Positions 1 through 8,453 of a stretch of DNA of 26,877 nt are shown in pieces; within the stretch, counting starts at the first letter, position 1, and each line of letters opens with the position of its first letter. The translations under genes were made by a program, and so were the position numbers. The notes under the pieces are model-generated. The model had not been told where the DNA came from and did no database searches. It saw only the letters and a list, made by a program, of their open reading frames with translations. Origin of the DNA: a virus. The DNA is taken from the IMG/VR virus record IMGVR_UViG_3300010354_000520, positions 1-26,877 of that record; one strand, written 5' to 3'.

Positions 1-3000
1 GTAATATCACCATTAACACCTGGATGATAGAATAAAGTATATAGTGAATAATCATATGTCTGGTTTCCTGACTGAGGATTACTTCTAATTTCACAACCTT
101 CATTTACGGAAGCAAAGTTAGATACACCAGATACAGTCAATCCAGTTAGAGTGCCAACAGAAGTTAGACTCGATGCAGTGACTCCAGATCCAAGTGTTGT
201 TGCACTTAATACGTTAGTGCCATTAATTTGATATGTGCGTGACGTTGGAATATTAATTCCACCACCACCAAAATCATATCTAGTATTAGTATTATTATAA
301 TATAAAGATAATCCAGAAGCAGCAGTGCCTAAACGAATACCAGCACCATCTAAACTAGCAGCACTTGCTGTGCCATCACCGATAACAATTGTTTTATCGG
401 TGATTGCTAAATCAGTAGAATTAATAGTTGTGGTTGTGCCAGCAACTGTTAAATTGCCACCAAATACACCATTGCCATCTTTGTCAACTGTAAACTTACT
501 TGAACCGCCAATCTTCACATCTACGAGATATGATGGTGTAGCGGAGCTTGTATTAGTTACATCAATATCAAGACCTCTGAAAGTCGTTGAAGAAGAATTC
601 CATGTTGGTTGAATCTTAAGATTTCCTCTTAAATCTAAACCATTAGAATCTGCAATCTTTTGCTTTCTATTGCAAACGAATGTTCCAGTTGCTGGCGTAA
701 CAGCATTTCCTGACATCACATAAGTAAATGTTAATGCAGAAGGAACTGATGCAACTATAAATGTTCCATTATAATTTGCTTGGTTAGCTCCAGAAATTAC
801 AATTTCATCTCCTTGATATACGTTATGTGCAACGAAAGAAGTTACCGTAGCGGTAGTGCCACTTGATGTTATAGTCGCTACTCCAATCGAAGGCGAAGTT
901 CTTACAATACCAGCACCAACAGCACCATCAACATATGTCTTAACAGCTAACTGAGTTGGTACTGCAGTGTCTCTAGAGAAATCTCCACCGAGAGTAGCAT
1001 CTGCAGAGAATTCATTAATCGATACACCCAATTCAGCACCGAGAGATCCCAGACGTAGTGAAGCAAGACCAGCAAGGTTGAATGCTGTGGCGTCTAGCGT
1101 AGCACTACCAGTTGCCTGCTCAACCGTGAAGAATTCACCAACACGGAAGTTACCATCTTGGTCAGTTGAAACATAATATACGCGACCTGGGAAGTCCTCG
1201 ACAACTTCATTTGCTTGGACAGCAGATTGAGTTGGTGTGCCTGGCCAATTTGTGGTTGACTTTCTTCCTGTGCCGACTTGTAGGAAGTCATGACCCGTCA
1301 TACGTACTTGTGAATAGCGTAGACGAATTTCTACTGACTGACCGTTTGAAGTATTAATCGTTTTTGGATTTGCAAAAATTAGTGTTGCTCTACCAACTTG
1401 TGTTGAGTTTACACTACTAATTCTTAAAAATTCATTATCAATTTTAACGATATCATTTGCATCGAAATTAGCAATTGAGAAAATAGGAATGGTAGTTCCA
1501 GCAGTGTCAACGTCTTGTCTGATAGTGGTAGCATTGGTTGATTTAGTTACATAATAAATTACGCTACCGTCAGCATGTGCAGCTGCTGATGTTCCTTCGT
1601 TTCCTCTAGTTACTGTAACTCCAACTCCTGCTTGGATACCAGTAATATTCATTAATTCATTATTAACAAGGATAAAATTATTGGCACCCGAACTAATTCC
1701 AGATAGAATTGTAGCATCGGCAAAAGGTACTGTAGTTGCAGAATCACTTAATTCTTGAGTACCTGCATTATCCAATAAAGTTGTGCTACTGGAAACATTA
1801 TATAGTGTTACACTAGTACCTCCAGTGTGAGTTGCTAAAGTAGTACCACCACTAGTACCTTGCTTATACACTTTACTACCAGCAATATTGGCGGTAGTAA
1901 CATTACCTCCGCTATTTGCATATGTAAATTGTGTGCCTGAAGTTACAGTAATTTCAGTTCTCTGGAAAGGAAGTGTAGCAAAAGTTTGATAGTTTGCTGG
2001 AGCAATAACAATATTTACTTTATCTCCCGTCGATAAACCGTGAGCACTAGATGTAGTTACCGTAGCAACGTTATTTGTTCTAGCAACACTCGTGATATTA
2101 ACTTCTTGTGGTGCTGTTCCTGGGTTATCATATCTTCTAACTGTTGATAAAGTTAGATTTTGAGCAGTTGATGCATCCTCAACTCCTTTAATAACATAAT
2201 ACTTGGTGTCATTAAATTGTGGAGATCCAGATACATTGAGGAATTTAGTAGCACCTGTGATTTGTGGCAGTACTGCTTGTCCACCAACAACAGGTAATCC
2301 TGTTAGTGGGAAGATTTTTCCTTTTAGACCTTCTAAAGCACCGTTTGGATTTTCTCCTGATACAGCAGCTGTTGTAGCAACAGCACCAGATGGAGAAACG
2401 CCAGCAGCACCAATACCAGTAATTGGCTTACTATTTTGGAAAGTACCAGTAATAGCTTCAATGATTAGATAAGTCGATTGCTCATAAAGAATTAATCCTA
2501 GAGCATAATCTGGTTGGCCTAAAGTACTCTGTTGTACTTGCTCACCCTTAACAAATAGTGCGGAATTTTCTCCATAAACAAAGTTTAATCTCTGACCCCT
2601 TACATTTGCAGCAAGAGCTGTTTCTGTTAAATCAAATCCTCTTGAAACAGCACCAAATGTGCCCCATGAGTTGTTTCCTGCAAGTGAGCGAATTCTACCG
2701 CCACCTGTGCAAGTATAACCAATATGAGCATAGTAAGTAAAGCAAGAAACAACTTCAGCGTTACCTTGATCTTTACACCAGAAACCTACACCACCATCAT
2801 GGAATTGAGTAAACGAATCAAATAGCATCGAACCATTTGAAGTTGTTCCTCCATATACACTTCTATCAACAAGAGCACCAACACCACCAGTGCAATTTGG
2901 AGCATCTCCAACTGGACGACCAGAGAATGCAGAGCATTGAGTAATATAAGGTGATTTGCCAAGAATAACTGATGCTGGGTTTAAACGTAAGAATACACCT

Positions 3001-4808
3001 CTTACGGTTGCCTGAGTAATATCAGAAGAATTAGCACCACCTGCTGGCTCAAATCCTTCCATTCCAGTAAATACTAGATCTTTTAAAGTCGTTGACTCTG
3101 AAAGATAAAACATAGTAGAGAATCTATTTTCTACTGGAGTTGCATCTGTTGATAAACCAGTTGATTTTGGTGCAATAATACTTGAACGTAAATTATCACC
3201 GACAATAGAAGTATAAGCTGGAACAGTTAATGGAAGTTGCTCTTCGTATGTGCCAGACTTGACAAAAATTGTATTGATATTTGCTGCTGATCCAGCAGGA
3301 ATCTGAGATAGTGCATATTTAAGAGTTTTCCATGGTCTACTAATATTTCTACCATGAGTAGTAGCATCTGTACCATCAGTTGCTACGTAATAAACATTGG
3401 CACAAAGATTATTTCTTTCCCATGATGGTAATCCATTGTTAACAGTGAGGATTTGTCCATTCGTGCCGATTGGTAAGTTAACATTAGCACCAGCAGCATT
3501 TCTGTATAGAGTATCGCCAGGATCTTGTAGAGTTAAAGTTGACTCTCCCTGAGCAACTGCTTGCCAGTTTGCACCACCAGTACCAGTTCCAACAGCGGTT
3601 AAAGTTAATACTAGATTATCTCCAGGGGTGCTACCACCAATATTTGCACCAGCAATTGTTACGGTATTCCCAATCGCATAACCAGTACCTTTATTTACTG
3701 CAGTAATGGTAGTAATTACACCGCTACCATTTCTAGAAATATTGAAAGTAGCTCCTGTGCCACTGCCATTAGAAGTAGATGCTACACCACTGTAGGATTG
3801 ACTTGCAGCTCCTACAATTGTAGTAGTAGTCGTGACATTCCAAGTCTTAACTTCTGTCGAAACTGTTTGATCTTCAACGGGGTCAATATTAGTATTGTGC
3901 GCTGTTAAATTAACCCAACTTGCAGATTGCTTTGAAACAACATCATTAACTTGATATGTTGAAGAAGAATTCCATGGACCTCTCCAATTGAGACCACTGG
4001 TAACTTTTTGCCAACGTGATGTATCAATTGGATAAATGCCAGCAGCACTAGTAGAAATCTTAACATAAGTGTCACCGCCAAATCTTACAACATCACCAGG
4101 GACATAAATTGTGGAATTATTATAGTCACCTTGCATCCTAAATCCAGTGGTTAGGATATCCCAATCACTAGAATATAGATTTGGTTGTTTGTTTGTGTGA
4201 ATTGTTTTTGCAACATATGAATATCCACCAAATGTTACAATGTCTCCTGGTTGATATTCTTGACCGCCAGACCAAGTATTTTCAAATTTTAATGTTTCTA
4301 AATATGAATTAAATTTAGAAGGATCGTATGAAATTCCAGATGTGTGAGCAGAAATACAAACATAAAGACCATTACCATATTTTACAATATCATTAATTTT
4401 ATAGTATACACCATTCGCCCAGTTTCCTTTAAATTCTGTACCACTAGTATATAAAACCCAATTTATTTGAGAAGAATAAAATTGAGATTCGTTGGCAGGA
4501 GACGTGTGATCGGTCACACAAAGATATTGATTGGCACCAAACGTTACTAAATCATTCTTAGCATAAAAAGTATTTGGTGCCCATGGACCCATAATCCTGA
4601 TGCCAGGGACATGAAGTTGCCACCTAGGAGTAGCAATATTTAAATCTGTTGATGCCCAACCAGTTTCCGACGCTGCGGAAGTGTGGTTAACGACACAAAC
4701 GTAAGTATTCCCTTTAAAGGAAACGATGTCGTCAATTACATAGGCAGTAGATGGAGCCCATGCACCTCTCCAGTTGAATTTTAGTCTACCTAATCTGAAA
4801 TCAGCCAT
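1..4808 (-). CDS. Very long modular tail fibre, C-terminus beyond the left edge
   Basis: The frame is open from the ATG at 4808-4806 to base 1: 1602 codons plus two bases with no stop, so the gene is 3'-truncated by the window. A Shine-Dalgarno-like AAGGAAAG lies just upstream of the ATG. Visible order: N-terminus MADFRLGRLKF; six tandem aromatic/Cys/His modules (residues 12-310); a Gly-Thr-Gly-Tyr module (360-395); a pectin-lyase-like beta-helix (about 470-720) with IVGDNLR at 535-541; an HGL beta-module (905-975); a module with YYVSTDQDGNFRVG (1211-1224); a second HGL-like module (1308-1378); and a GNLTVAGTTTTINSTD fibre repeat (about 1451-1466). This layout fits a long host-contact fibre that may bind or cleave surface glycans. 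No catalytic residues can be assigned. Modules with similar motifs occur in neighbouring genes. The coding call is very secure; the fibre role is inferred from modular similarity. Confidence 0.9.
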   Translation of the reverse strand, partial: MADFRLGRLKFNWRGAWAPSTAYVIDDIVSFKGNTYVCVVNHTSAASETGWASTDLNIATPRWQLHVPGIRIMGPWAPNTFYAKNDLVTFGANQYLCVTDHTSPANESQFYSSQINWVLYTSGTEFKGNWANGVYYKINDIVKYGNGLYVCISAHTSGISYDPSKFNSYLETLKFENTWSGGQEYQPGDIVTFGGYSYVAKTIHTNKQPNLYSSDWDILTTGFRMQGDYNNSTIYVPGDVVRFGGDTYVKISTSAAGIYPIDTSRWQKVTSGLNWRGPWNSSSTYQVNDVVSKQSASWVNLTAHNTNIDPVEDQTVSTEVKTWNVTTTTTIVGAASQSYSGVASTSNGSGTGATFNISRNGSGVITTITAVNKGTGYAIGNTVTIAGANIGGSTPGDNLVLTLTAVGTGTGGANWQAVAQGESTLTLQDPGDTLYRNAAGANVNLPIGTNGQILTVNNGLPSWERNNLCANVYYVATDGTDATTHGRNISRPWKTLKYALSQIPAGSAANINTIFVKSGTYEEQLPLTVPAYTSIVGDNLRSSIIAPKSTGLSTDATPVENRFSTMFYLSESTTLKDLVFTGMEGFEPAGGANSSDITQATVRGVFLRLNPASVILGKSPYITQCSAFSGRPVGDAPNCTGGVGALVDRSVYGGTTSNGSMLFDSFTQFHDGGVGFWCKDQGNAEVVSCFTYYAHIGYTCTGGGRIRSLAGNNSWGTFGAVSRGFDLTETALAANVRGQRLNFVYGENSALFVKGEQVQQSTLGQPDYALGLILYEQSTYLIIEAITGTFQNSKPITGIGAAGVSPSGAVATTAAVSGENPNGALEGLKGKIFPLTGLPVVGGQAVLPQITGATKFLNVSGSPQFNDTKYYVIKGVEDASTAQNLTLSTVRRYDNPGTAPQEVNITSVARTNNVATVTTSSAHGLSTGDKVNIVIAPANYQTFATLPFQRTEITVTSGTQFTYANSGGNVTTANIAGSKVYKQGTSGGTTLATHTGGTSVTLYNVSSSTTLLDNAGTQELSDSATTVPFADATILSGISSGANNFILVNNELMNITGIQAGVGVTVTRGNEGTSAAAHADGSVIYYVTKSTNATTIRQDVDTAGTTIPIFSIANFDANDIVKIDNEFLRISSVNSTQVGRATLIFANPKTINTSNGQSVEIRLRYSQVRMTGHDFLQVGTGRKSTTNWPGTPTQSAVQANEVVEDFPGRVYYVSTDQDGNFRVGEFFTVEQATGSATLDATAFNLAGLASLRLGSLGAELGVSINEFSADATLGGDFSRDTAVPTQLAVKTYVDGAVGAGIVRTSPSIGVATITSSGTTATVTSFVAHNVYQGDEIVISGANQANYNGTFIVASVPSALTFTYVMSGNAVTPATGTFVCNRKQKIADSNGLDLRGNLKIQPTWNSSSTTFRGLDIDVTNTSSATPSYLVDVKIGGSSKFTVDKDGNGVFGGNLTVAGTTTTINSTDLAITDKTIVIGDGTASAASLDGAGIRLGTAASGLSLYYNNTNTRYDFGGGGINIPTSRTYQINGTNVLSATTLGSGVTASSLTSVGTLTGLTVSGVSNFASVNEGCEIRSNPQSGNQTYDYSLYTLFYHPGVNGDI
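3879..4775 (-). repeat. Six tandem carbohydrate-binding-like modules in the long fibre
   Basis: Residues 12-310 of the long fibre hold six copies of a 48-60 residue module. The pattern is roughly G-x-W, seven or eight residues, Tyr, then (N/D)D-(I/L/V)-V-x-(F/Y)-G, a few residues, YVC or YLC, then HTS. Clear examples are GPWAPNTFY with CVTDHTS (copy 2) and GNWANGVYY with CISAHTS (copy 3). Copies 4 to 6 lose the Cys, and copy 5 also loses the HTS. The spacing and Trp/Tyr pattern resemble CBM5/12-type chitin-binding modules. That is a resemblance only; no binding specificity can be read from the sequence. Confidence 0.75.
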
Positions 4809-4871
4809 TTTTTATACTTTCCTTATTGAAATCCGTGGTGAATAAAAAGACGTTTGTGCCGAATTTGGCAA

Positions 4872-5543
4872 TTACTTTGGTCCTGCGTTGTAATCGTAAG
4901 TACCAAATCTTGCAACAAAATAACCATCATTGTCAATAAAATATGTTATTTTTCTTGCTTCAAACTTATACTGTTGGTATTTATCATTGTTTTCGTCATT
5001 ACTATAAGATTTAGTTACTTCCACGACTTTTAAAGTTAAATCTGTCACATCATTTATTTTTGAAGATGCTACTGTGATAGTTTCTTCAGGAGAGAATAAA
5101 TAACCACCATTAACAATATTAATAGAAGAAATATAACCTAAATTATTTCTAGTAATTTGCAAATTTAAATGTGTGCCTGGTTCTTGATTCCCAGGGCCCT
5201 CTCCATCCGCGTTACCATATAGTCCAGTAACATTGTAAGTTACACCAGCATCAGTTGTATTTTCGATGCCGCCAGAAATAATTGCTAGTGACCTAACAGC
5301 CCCTACTTCTACTACACTTCCCCATGCTTCTAAGAAATCTTTTGGTTATGTGCCATCAATATTAAAAACATCAATACTGTCATTATCTGCAGTATTTGTT
5401 TTAGTATACCAAAGCATACCATCAGCATCTCTTCTTAGAGCATGGAAAGTAAAGCGATTTGAAGTATTGAAATAGGAATACATACTCCCATTTCCTCCAC
5501 CAGATCCACCTTCTATGCCAGATTCACTTAAGTAAAGTGCCAT
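4872..5543 (-). pseudogene. Virion structural gene with one in-frame TAA (codon 66 of 224)
   Basis: From the ATG at 5543-5541 the frame reads 65 residues (MALYLSESGIEGG... to NIDGT), meets TAA at 5348-5346, then continues open in the same frame for 157 residues to TAA at 4874-4872. The continuation (PKDFLEAWGSVVEVGAVRSL, then a segment with NGGY at 145-148) is coding-like, so both halves are one gene. GGAG lies 10 bases before the ATG, and two late-promoter boxes lie upstream. The N-terminus resembles small conserved structural proteins that I associate with T4-like marine phages. No good restart follows the stop; the TTG at 5162-5160 lies 60 codons on and has no clear ribosome site. It may be a genuine nonsense allele, a sequencing or assembly error, or a readthrough site. 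The wild-type codon could have been CAA, GAA, AAA, TCA or TTA by one substitution. Confidence 0.8.
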
Positions 5544-5578
5544 CTATAATAACTCCGATTTGAGTTTGCCGTCAATTT

Positions 5579-5586
5579 TATTTATG
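5579..5586 (-). promoter_or_regulatory. Candidate late promoter box CATAAATA
   Basis: The minus strand reads CATAAATA, one base from the T4 late consensus TATAAATA (recognised by gp55-type sigma). It lies 35 bases upstream of the ATG of the interrupted gene, in the intergenic space. A perfect box is just upstream at 5597-5604, so either or both may serve. Confidence 0.5.
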
Positions 5587-5596
5587 ATGTCACAAG

Positions 5597-5604
5597 TATT
5601 TATA
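5597..5604 (-). promoter_or_regulatory. Late promoter box TATAAATA for the interrupted gene
   Basis: A perfect minus-strand match to the T4-type late promoter lies between the stop of the 245-residue fibre (5616) and the ATG at 5543, leaving about 45-50 bases of leader. Position and match both fit a late promoter. Confidence 0.7.
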
Positions 5605-5615
5605 ATAATTAACTA

Positions 5616-6353
5616 TTATGAAAAAACCTTCCAAAAGTCTCCTGTCCAAACGATTGTGACCGTAACGCCAGCAACATCGAGAATATATGGACTATCCACA
5701 TCTCCAGTTTTATCTTGAAATGTTTTATTTAAACCAGCATTTAAAATGACGGGATATGAATTCCAGGAATTTTTCATATCAGCAAAAACGATTGTGTTGC
5801 CTACATTAGGATTGGGTGGCAAGGTAACTGTAATATCTGACTGAGTGGAAGAATTAGTTAAAGTATCTACCAAATACCTTCCACTAACTTGAGCAACAAA
5901 GTCAGATGTTTCAATTCCAAAACTAGCGCCAGCAGCAATATTATTACTACCTCTAACAATAAGGTCACCTTTAATTTCTACAACACCAGTAACATCATTA
6001 TCATTATTTGGGTCGATGATAATATCACCAGTTGCTTTAACTCTACCAACCAATAAACTATTCATTGTGAAATCACCAGTACTTTCTAAAATAGCTGGTG
6101 TTACAGAGTTTGGAAACATATTGATAGTATTAACTTTTGCCCAAGAAAGGACTCCATTACCATCAGTAATTAAGAGCTCATTGGGAGCACCATTATCAAC
6201 TGGCATTATTAATGTATAGTCGCCAGTTAAACTAGATGGTGCTTTAATAGACACAAATCTAAGTGTGCCTACATTAGTGCTTAATTTTACCGCGTTGTTA
6301 TTTTCAACAACCAGTCCGTTTTTTACGGTAAATTCTTTATTGTAAGTAGCCAT
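5616..6353 (-). CDS. Short tail fibre or fibre tip protein, 245 residues
   Basis: The start MATYNKEFTVKNGLVV resembles a fibre N-terminus seen in marine T4-like phages (recalled, not searched). Residues 36-72 hold the fibre linker pattern IKAP, YTLIMPV, then LLITDGNGVLSW; a similar linker occurs at 79-114 of the 497-residue fibre. Residues 108-137 give the GDIIID/GDLIV repeat typical of beta-rich fibre shafts. The C-terminal domain (about 150-245) has ITVTLPPNPNVGNTIVFAD followed by beta strands and ends WKVFS; this type of domain is common at phage fibre tips and may contact the host. The ATG is supported by GGGGAGAG upstream, in the loop of a possible hairpin. A late-type box overlaps the stop of the preceding gene. 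The receptor is unknown. Confidence 0.85.
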   Translation of the reverse strand: MATYNKEFTVKNGLVVENNNAVKLSTNVGTLRFVSIKAPSSLTGDYTLIMPVDNGAPNELLITDGNGVLSWAKVNTINMFPNSVTPAILESTGDFTMNSLLVGRVKATGDIIIDPNNDNDVTGVVEIKGDLIVRGSNNIAAGASFGIETSDFVAQVSGRYLVDTLTNSSTQSDITVTLPPNPNVGNTIVFADMKNSWNSYPVILNAGLNKTFQDKTGDVDSPYILDVAGVTVTIVWTGDFWKVFS

Positions 6354-6373
6354 AACGGTTCACTCTCCCCGTT
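6354..6373 (-). promoter_or_regulatory. Shine-Dalgarno in the loop of a small hairpin before the 245-residue fibre
   Basis: On the minus strand AACGG (6373-6369) can pair with CCGTT (6358-6354), leaving a 10-base loop GGAGAGTGAA that contains GGAG. The ATG follows at 6353, directly next to the stem. The linear GGAG-to-ATG spacing is 11 bases, longer than usual; folding would change the effective spacing or accessibility. Five base pairs is short, so the structure is tentative. Confidence 0.35.
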
Positions 6374-6386
6374 GTAGTGTTAGAAA

Positions 6387-6394
6387 TATTTATG
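6387..6394 (-). promoter_or_regulatory. Candidate late promoter box CATAAATA for the 245-residue fibre
   Basis: Minus-strand CATAAATA overlaps the TAA stop (6392-6390) of the 490-residue gene and lies 33 bases before the ATG at 6353. The same one-base variant of the T4 late consensus recurs at 5579 and 10219 at a similar distance from a gene start. Confidence 0.55.
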
Positions 6395-7862
6395 ATTTAA
6401 TAGCAGTAGCAATTACTTTTACAGTAGTAGAAGTTGCAGATGCTGGTGTAACCAAGAGACGAATAAATCCAGAATTAATATCTGCAGAATATGAAGCAAT
6501 ATATGTATCAGACGCTATAGCATTCTGCTCAGTAATTGTTACGTCAGTGCCATTATGTATCAATAGTAATTTTGATACATGTGTATTGTTTCCTGATTTT
6601 GCCTGAATCAAATATTCCACTGAAGAGAATGTAGAGGCAGGAAGAGGAAGAATTGGATATTGTGTTGTTGCTGTTGTTGTATTTGAAGCAGATGTATAAA
6701 CAGCAAAATTATTAATTGTTACAGTAGTAGCAGATGCATTTCCTAAAGTTGGATCTGTTAATACTGGGGAAGTTAAAGTTTTATTTGTTAGTGTCTCTAC
6801 GTTATCTAAAGTTGATAGTGTGCCAGTAGTAGGAAGAGTTACGCTTGTATTTGCAGTGGTCGTTACTTCTAGTGTGTGAGCACCAGTATGAGTAAAATTA
6901 CCTCCGAGAGTAATTGTCTTAGTGCCGTTATTGACACCAGTGCCACCAAAGGTTGGTGAAATAATAGTGCCATTCCAAACACCAGTTGTAATAGTGCCTA
7001 CTGAAGTTAGATTAGAAGAAACAATTCCACTACCCAGCGCGGTAGACCCTATTACGGTAGTGCCATTAATTTTATAAGTTTTCCCTTCGGCAAGATTCCA
7101 ACTTTCTGATGAAGACCACGAAGTAAAACCATGACTATAAGTTAATGTGACACCAGTAGTGCCAACATTAAATCCAGACCCATCAGCAGCTGCTGCACTA
7201 CTTGTGCCATTAGCGATAATTACAACTTTGTCTGTTACTGCTAAATCAGTTGTACTAATAGTAGTAGTAGCACCTTGTACAAGTAAATCTCCAGTAATAG
7301 TTAAGTTACCAGTTACTGTTGCTACTGTGCCGTTGTCACCAATAATAGAATCAGTGAATTGACCATCAGTATCATTCCATTTAGTTAATTTATTTTGTGA
7401 AAGATTATCACCATTTTTAATAGCAACTGTTACATCAGTTGCACCATCAAAGAATCCGCCAGATAATCCTGTGCCAATTGTAAGAGTTTTATCAATAGCT
7501 GCTTCAATAGTAATATTTTGACTACCATCAAAAGCAACACCATTAATTGTTCTTGCTGTTGCTAATTTAGTGGTAGTATCAGCATTTCCTACTAAATCAC
7601 CAGTAAAAGTCTGAGAAAAAATATTTGCAAACTTGAAAGAAGCAGACCCAAGATTATAAGTTGTATTAGCAGAAGGTAATACAGTAGCACCAAAATTGGC
7701 GTTGGACATATTTGCCCTTGCCATTTCGTAACCACCTGCAGTTACGCCATCATGCAACCTCAAAGCATAATTGCTGAGATTTACTGATAACTCTCCTTGA
7801 GCACCAATAAAATTATTATTTTGAGTTGCAGTGCCTCTTCTAAACTGTACTTGGGTTGCCAT
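6390..7862 (-). CDS. Tail fibre with Mtd-type N-terminus, 490 residues
   Basis: The N-terminus VQFRRGTATQNNNFIG, then GELSVN and LRLHDGVTAGG (residues 5-44), matches the N-terminal anchor type of phage fibres related to the major tropism determinant (Mtd_N-like). Next come beta-rich fibre repeats: GNLTITGDLLVQGATTTIST (185-204), LTSVGTITTGVWNGT (285-299) and ETLTNKTLTSP (356-366). The C-terminal domain (about 414-487, with YLIQAKSGN, NGTDVTI and SYSADINSG) matches the C-terminus of the 1646-residue fibre in sequence and placement. The ATG has AGGA a few bases upstream. The gene follows the 176-residue gene by 18 bases with no late box between them, so it is probably co-transcribed. The likely role is host contact, with the N-terminus attached to the virion and the C-terminus distal. 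Confidence 0.88.
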   Translation of the reverse strand: MATQVQFRRGTATQNNNFIGAQGELSVNLSNYALRLHDGVTAGGYEMARANMSNANFGATVLPSANTTYNLGSASFKFANIFSQTFTGDLVGNADTTTKLATARTINGVAFDGSQNITIEAAIDKTLTIGTGLSGGFFDGATDVTVAIKNGDNLSQNKLTKWNDTDGQFTDSIIGDNGTVATVTGNLTITGDLLVQGATTTISTTDLAVTDKVVIIANGTSSAAAADGSGFNVGTTGVTLTYSHGFTSWSSSESWNLAEGKTYKINGTTVIGSTALGSGIVSSNLTSVGTITTGVWNGTIISPTFGGTGVNNGTKTITLGGNFTHTGAHTLEVTTTANTSVTLPTTGTLSTLDNVETLTNKTLTSPVLTDPTLGNASATTVTINNFAVYTSASNTTTATTQYPILPLPASTFSSVEYLIQAKSGNNTHVSKLLLIHNGTDVTITEQNAIASDTYIASYSADINSGFIRLLVTPASATSTTVKVIATAIKS

Positions 7863-7880
7863 TACTTTTTCCTTATAATA

Positions 7881-8411
7881 TTATACGTTAGTTTCTAAAT
7901 CAACTTGATAAATTCTTCCTTCTGGGCCCATCATATCCCAAAAACCAATAGTAGATACTCCAAAAGCATCCACAGTATTTGCTAGTGGATTATTTGGATC
8001 TGAATTGGCGTTATAATCACCAGTGGGAAACAAAGCAAGTCCAGGGATTTCAATCCACTGGACTCCAGCTCCTGTTGTTGCTAGAACATTACCAGGCGAC
8101 CCTGTGCTGCCATTAGCAGTCAGAGTTCCTAATAATTTTAAATTGGTTGCATTTACATAAAAACCATCCCAAGATAAATTGGGAGATGCTCCATATTCTC
8201 CGTTATCATTAAATTGAAATTGTCCATTACTACCAGCAAGAGTAGTAGCAGATCCAACATCAACAATAGATTCTACACCGTTCTGATTTTTCTTGAGGAA
8301 TAATTTACCTTCAAAGGTATTGATGGCTAATTCACCTAAGTCAAGATGCCCTACCTCAGGAAATCTCCCAGGTACGGACGTACGTTTAATTCTAATCTTA
8401 GGTGCTGCCAT
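7881..8411 (-). CDS. Short fibre-like structural protein, 176 residues
   Basis: The start IRIKRTSVPGRFPEVG, then LDLGELAINTFEGKLFLKKN (residues 5-43), is the same anchor style as in the 490- and 497-residue fibres. This is followed by a fibre linker ending VLATTGAGVQWIEI (about 107-120) and a C-terminal segment with LFPTGDY, DAFGVSTI and GRIYQVDL. There is no long shaft, so it may be a minimal fibre, an adaptor, or the stub of a longer one. The ATG follows a strong GAGAGGAAG ribosome site. A CTAAATA box sits just upstream, after the stop of the 73-residue gene. The protein is conserved-looking; its exact place in the virion is unknown. Confidence 0.8.
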   Translation of the reverse strand: MAAPKIRIKRTSVPGRFPEVGHLDLGELAINTFEGKLFLKKNQNGVESIVDVGSATTLAGSNGQFQFNDNGEYGASPNLSWDGFYVNATNLKLLGTLTANGSTGSPGNVLATTGAGVQWIEIPGLALFPTGDYNANSDPNNPLANTVDAFGVSTIGFWDMMGPEGRIYQVDLETNV

Positions 8412-8433
8412 ATGGCTTCCTCTCAGTCAGTGC

Positions 8434-8440
8434 TATTTAG
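8434..8440 (-). promoter_or_regulatory. Candidate late promoter box CTAAATA
   Basis: Minus-strand CTAAATA lies between the stop of the 73-residue gene (8454) and the ATG of the 176-residue gene (8411). It differs from the late consensus core but is correctly placed for a short leader. Weaker than the TATAAATA sites. Confidence 0.4.
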
Positions 8441-8453
8441 CGGAGGGTAGACT

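Noticed and set aside
325-4000. Short plus-strand open frames in the left 5 kb (for example 325-612, 967-1176, 2203-2472)
   Set aside because: They lie opposite the 1602-codon open frame of the left-edge fibre, have no ribosome sites and translate to low-complexity sequence; they are antisense shadows.
4857-4871. Small inverted repeat (TGCC...GGCA) before the left-edge fibre gene
   Set aside because: Only four base pairs, and the T-run is several bases away; too weak to call a terminator.
4872-5162. Separate 96-residue gene starting at TTG 5162-5160
   Set aside because: It is in frame with the 5543 start and is simply the part after the in-frame TAA; there is no ribosome site at the TTG.
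5346-5348. Alternative genetic code with TAA as sense
   Set aside because: TAA is the natural terminal stop of several genes here (for example the 490-, 245-, 176-, 114- and 70-residue genes), and all the large frames are free of internal TAA.
5603-5620. A/T-only inverted repeat after the 245-residue gene
   Set aside because: Six A-T pairs without a following T-run would be unstable; probably composition.
7874-7885. 12-base palindrome TATAATATTATA between the 176- and 490-residue genes
   Set aside because: It contains a TATAAT-like string but overlaps a stop codon, has no evident -35 partner and is all A/T; not strong enough to call a promoter.
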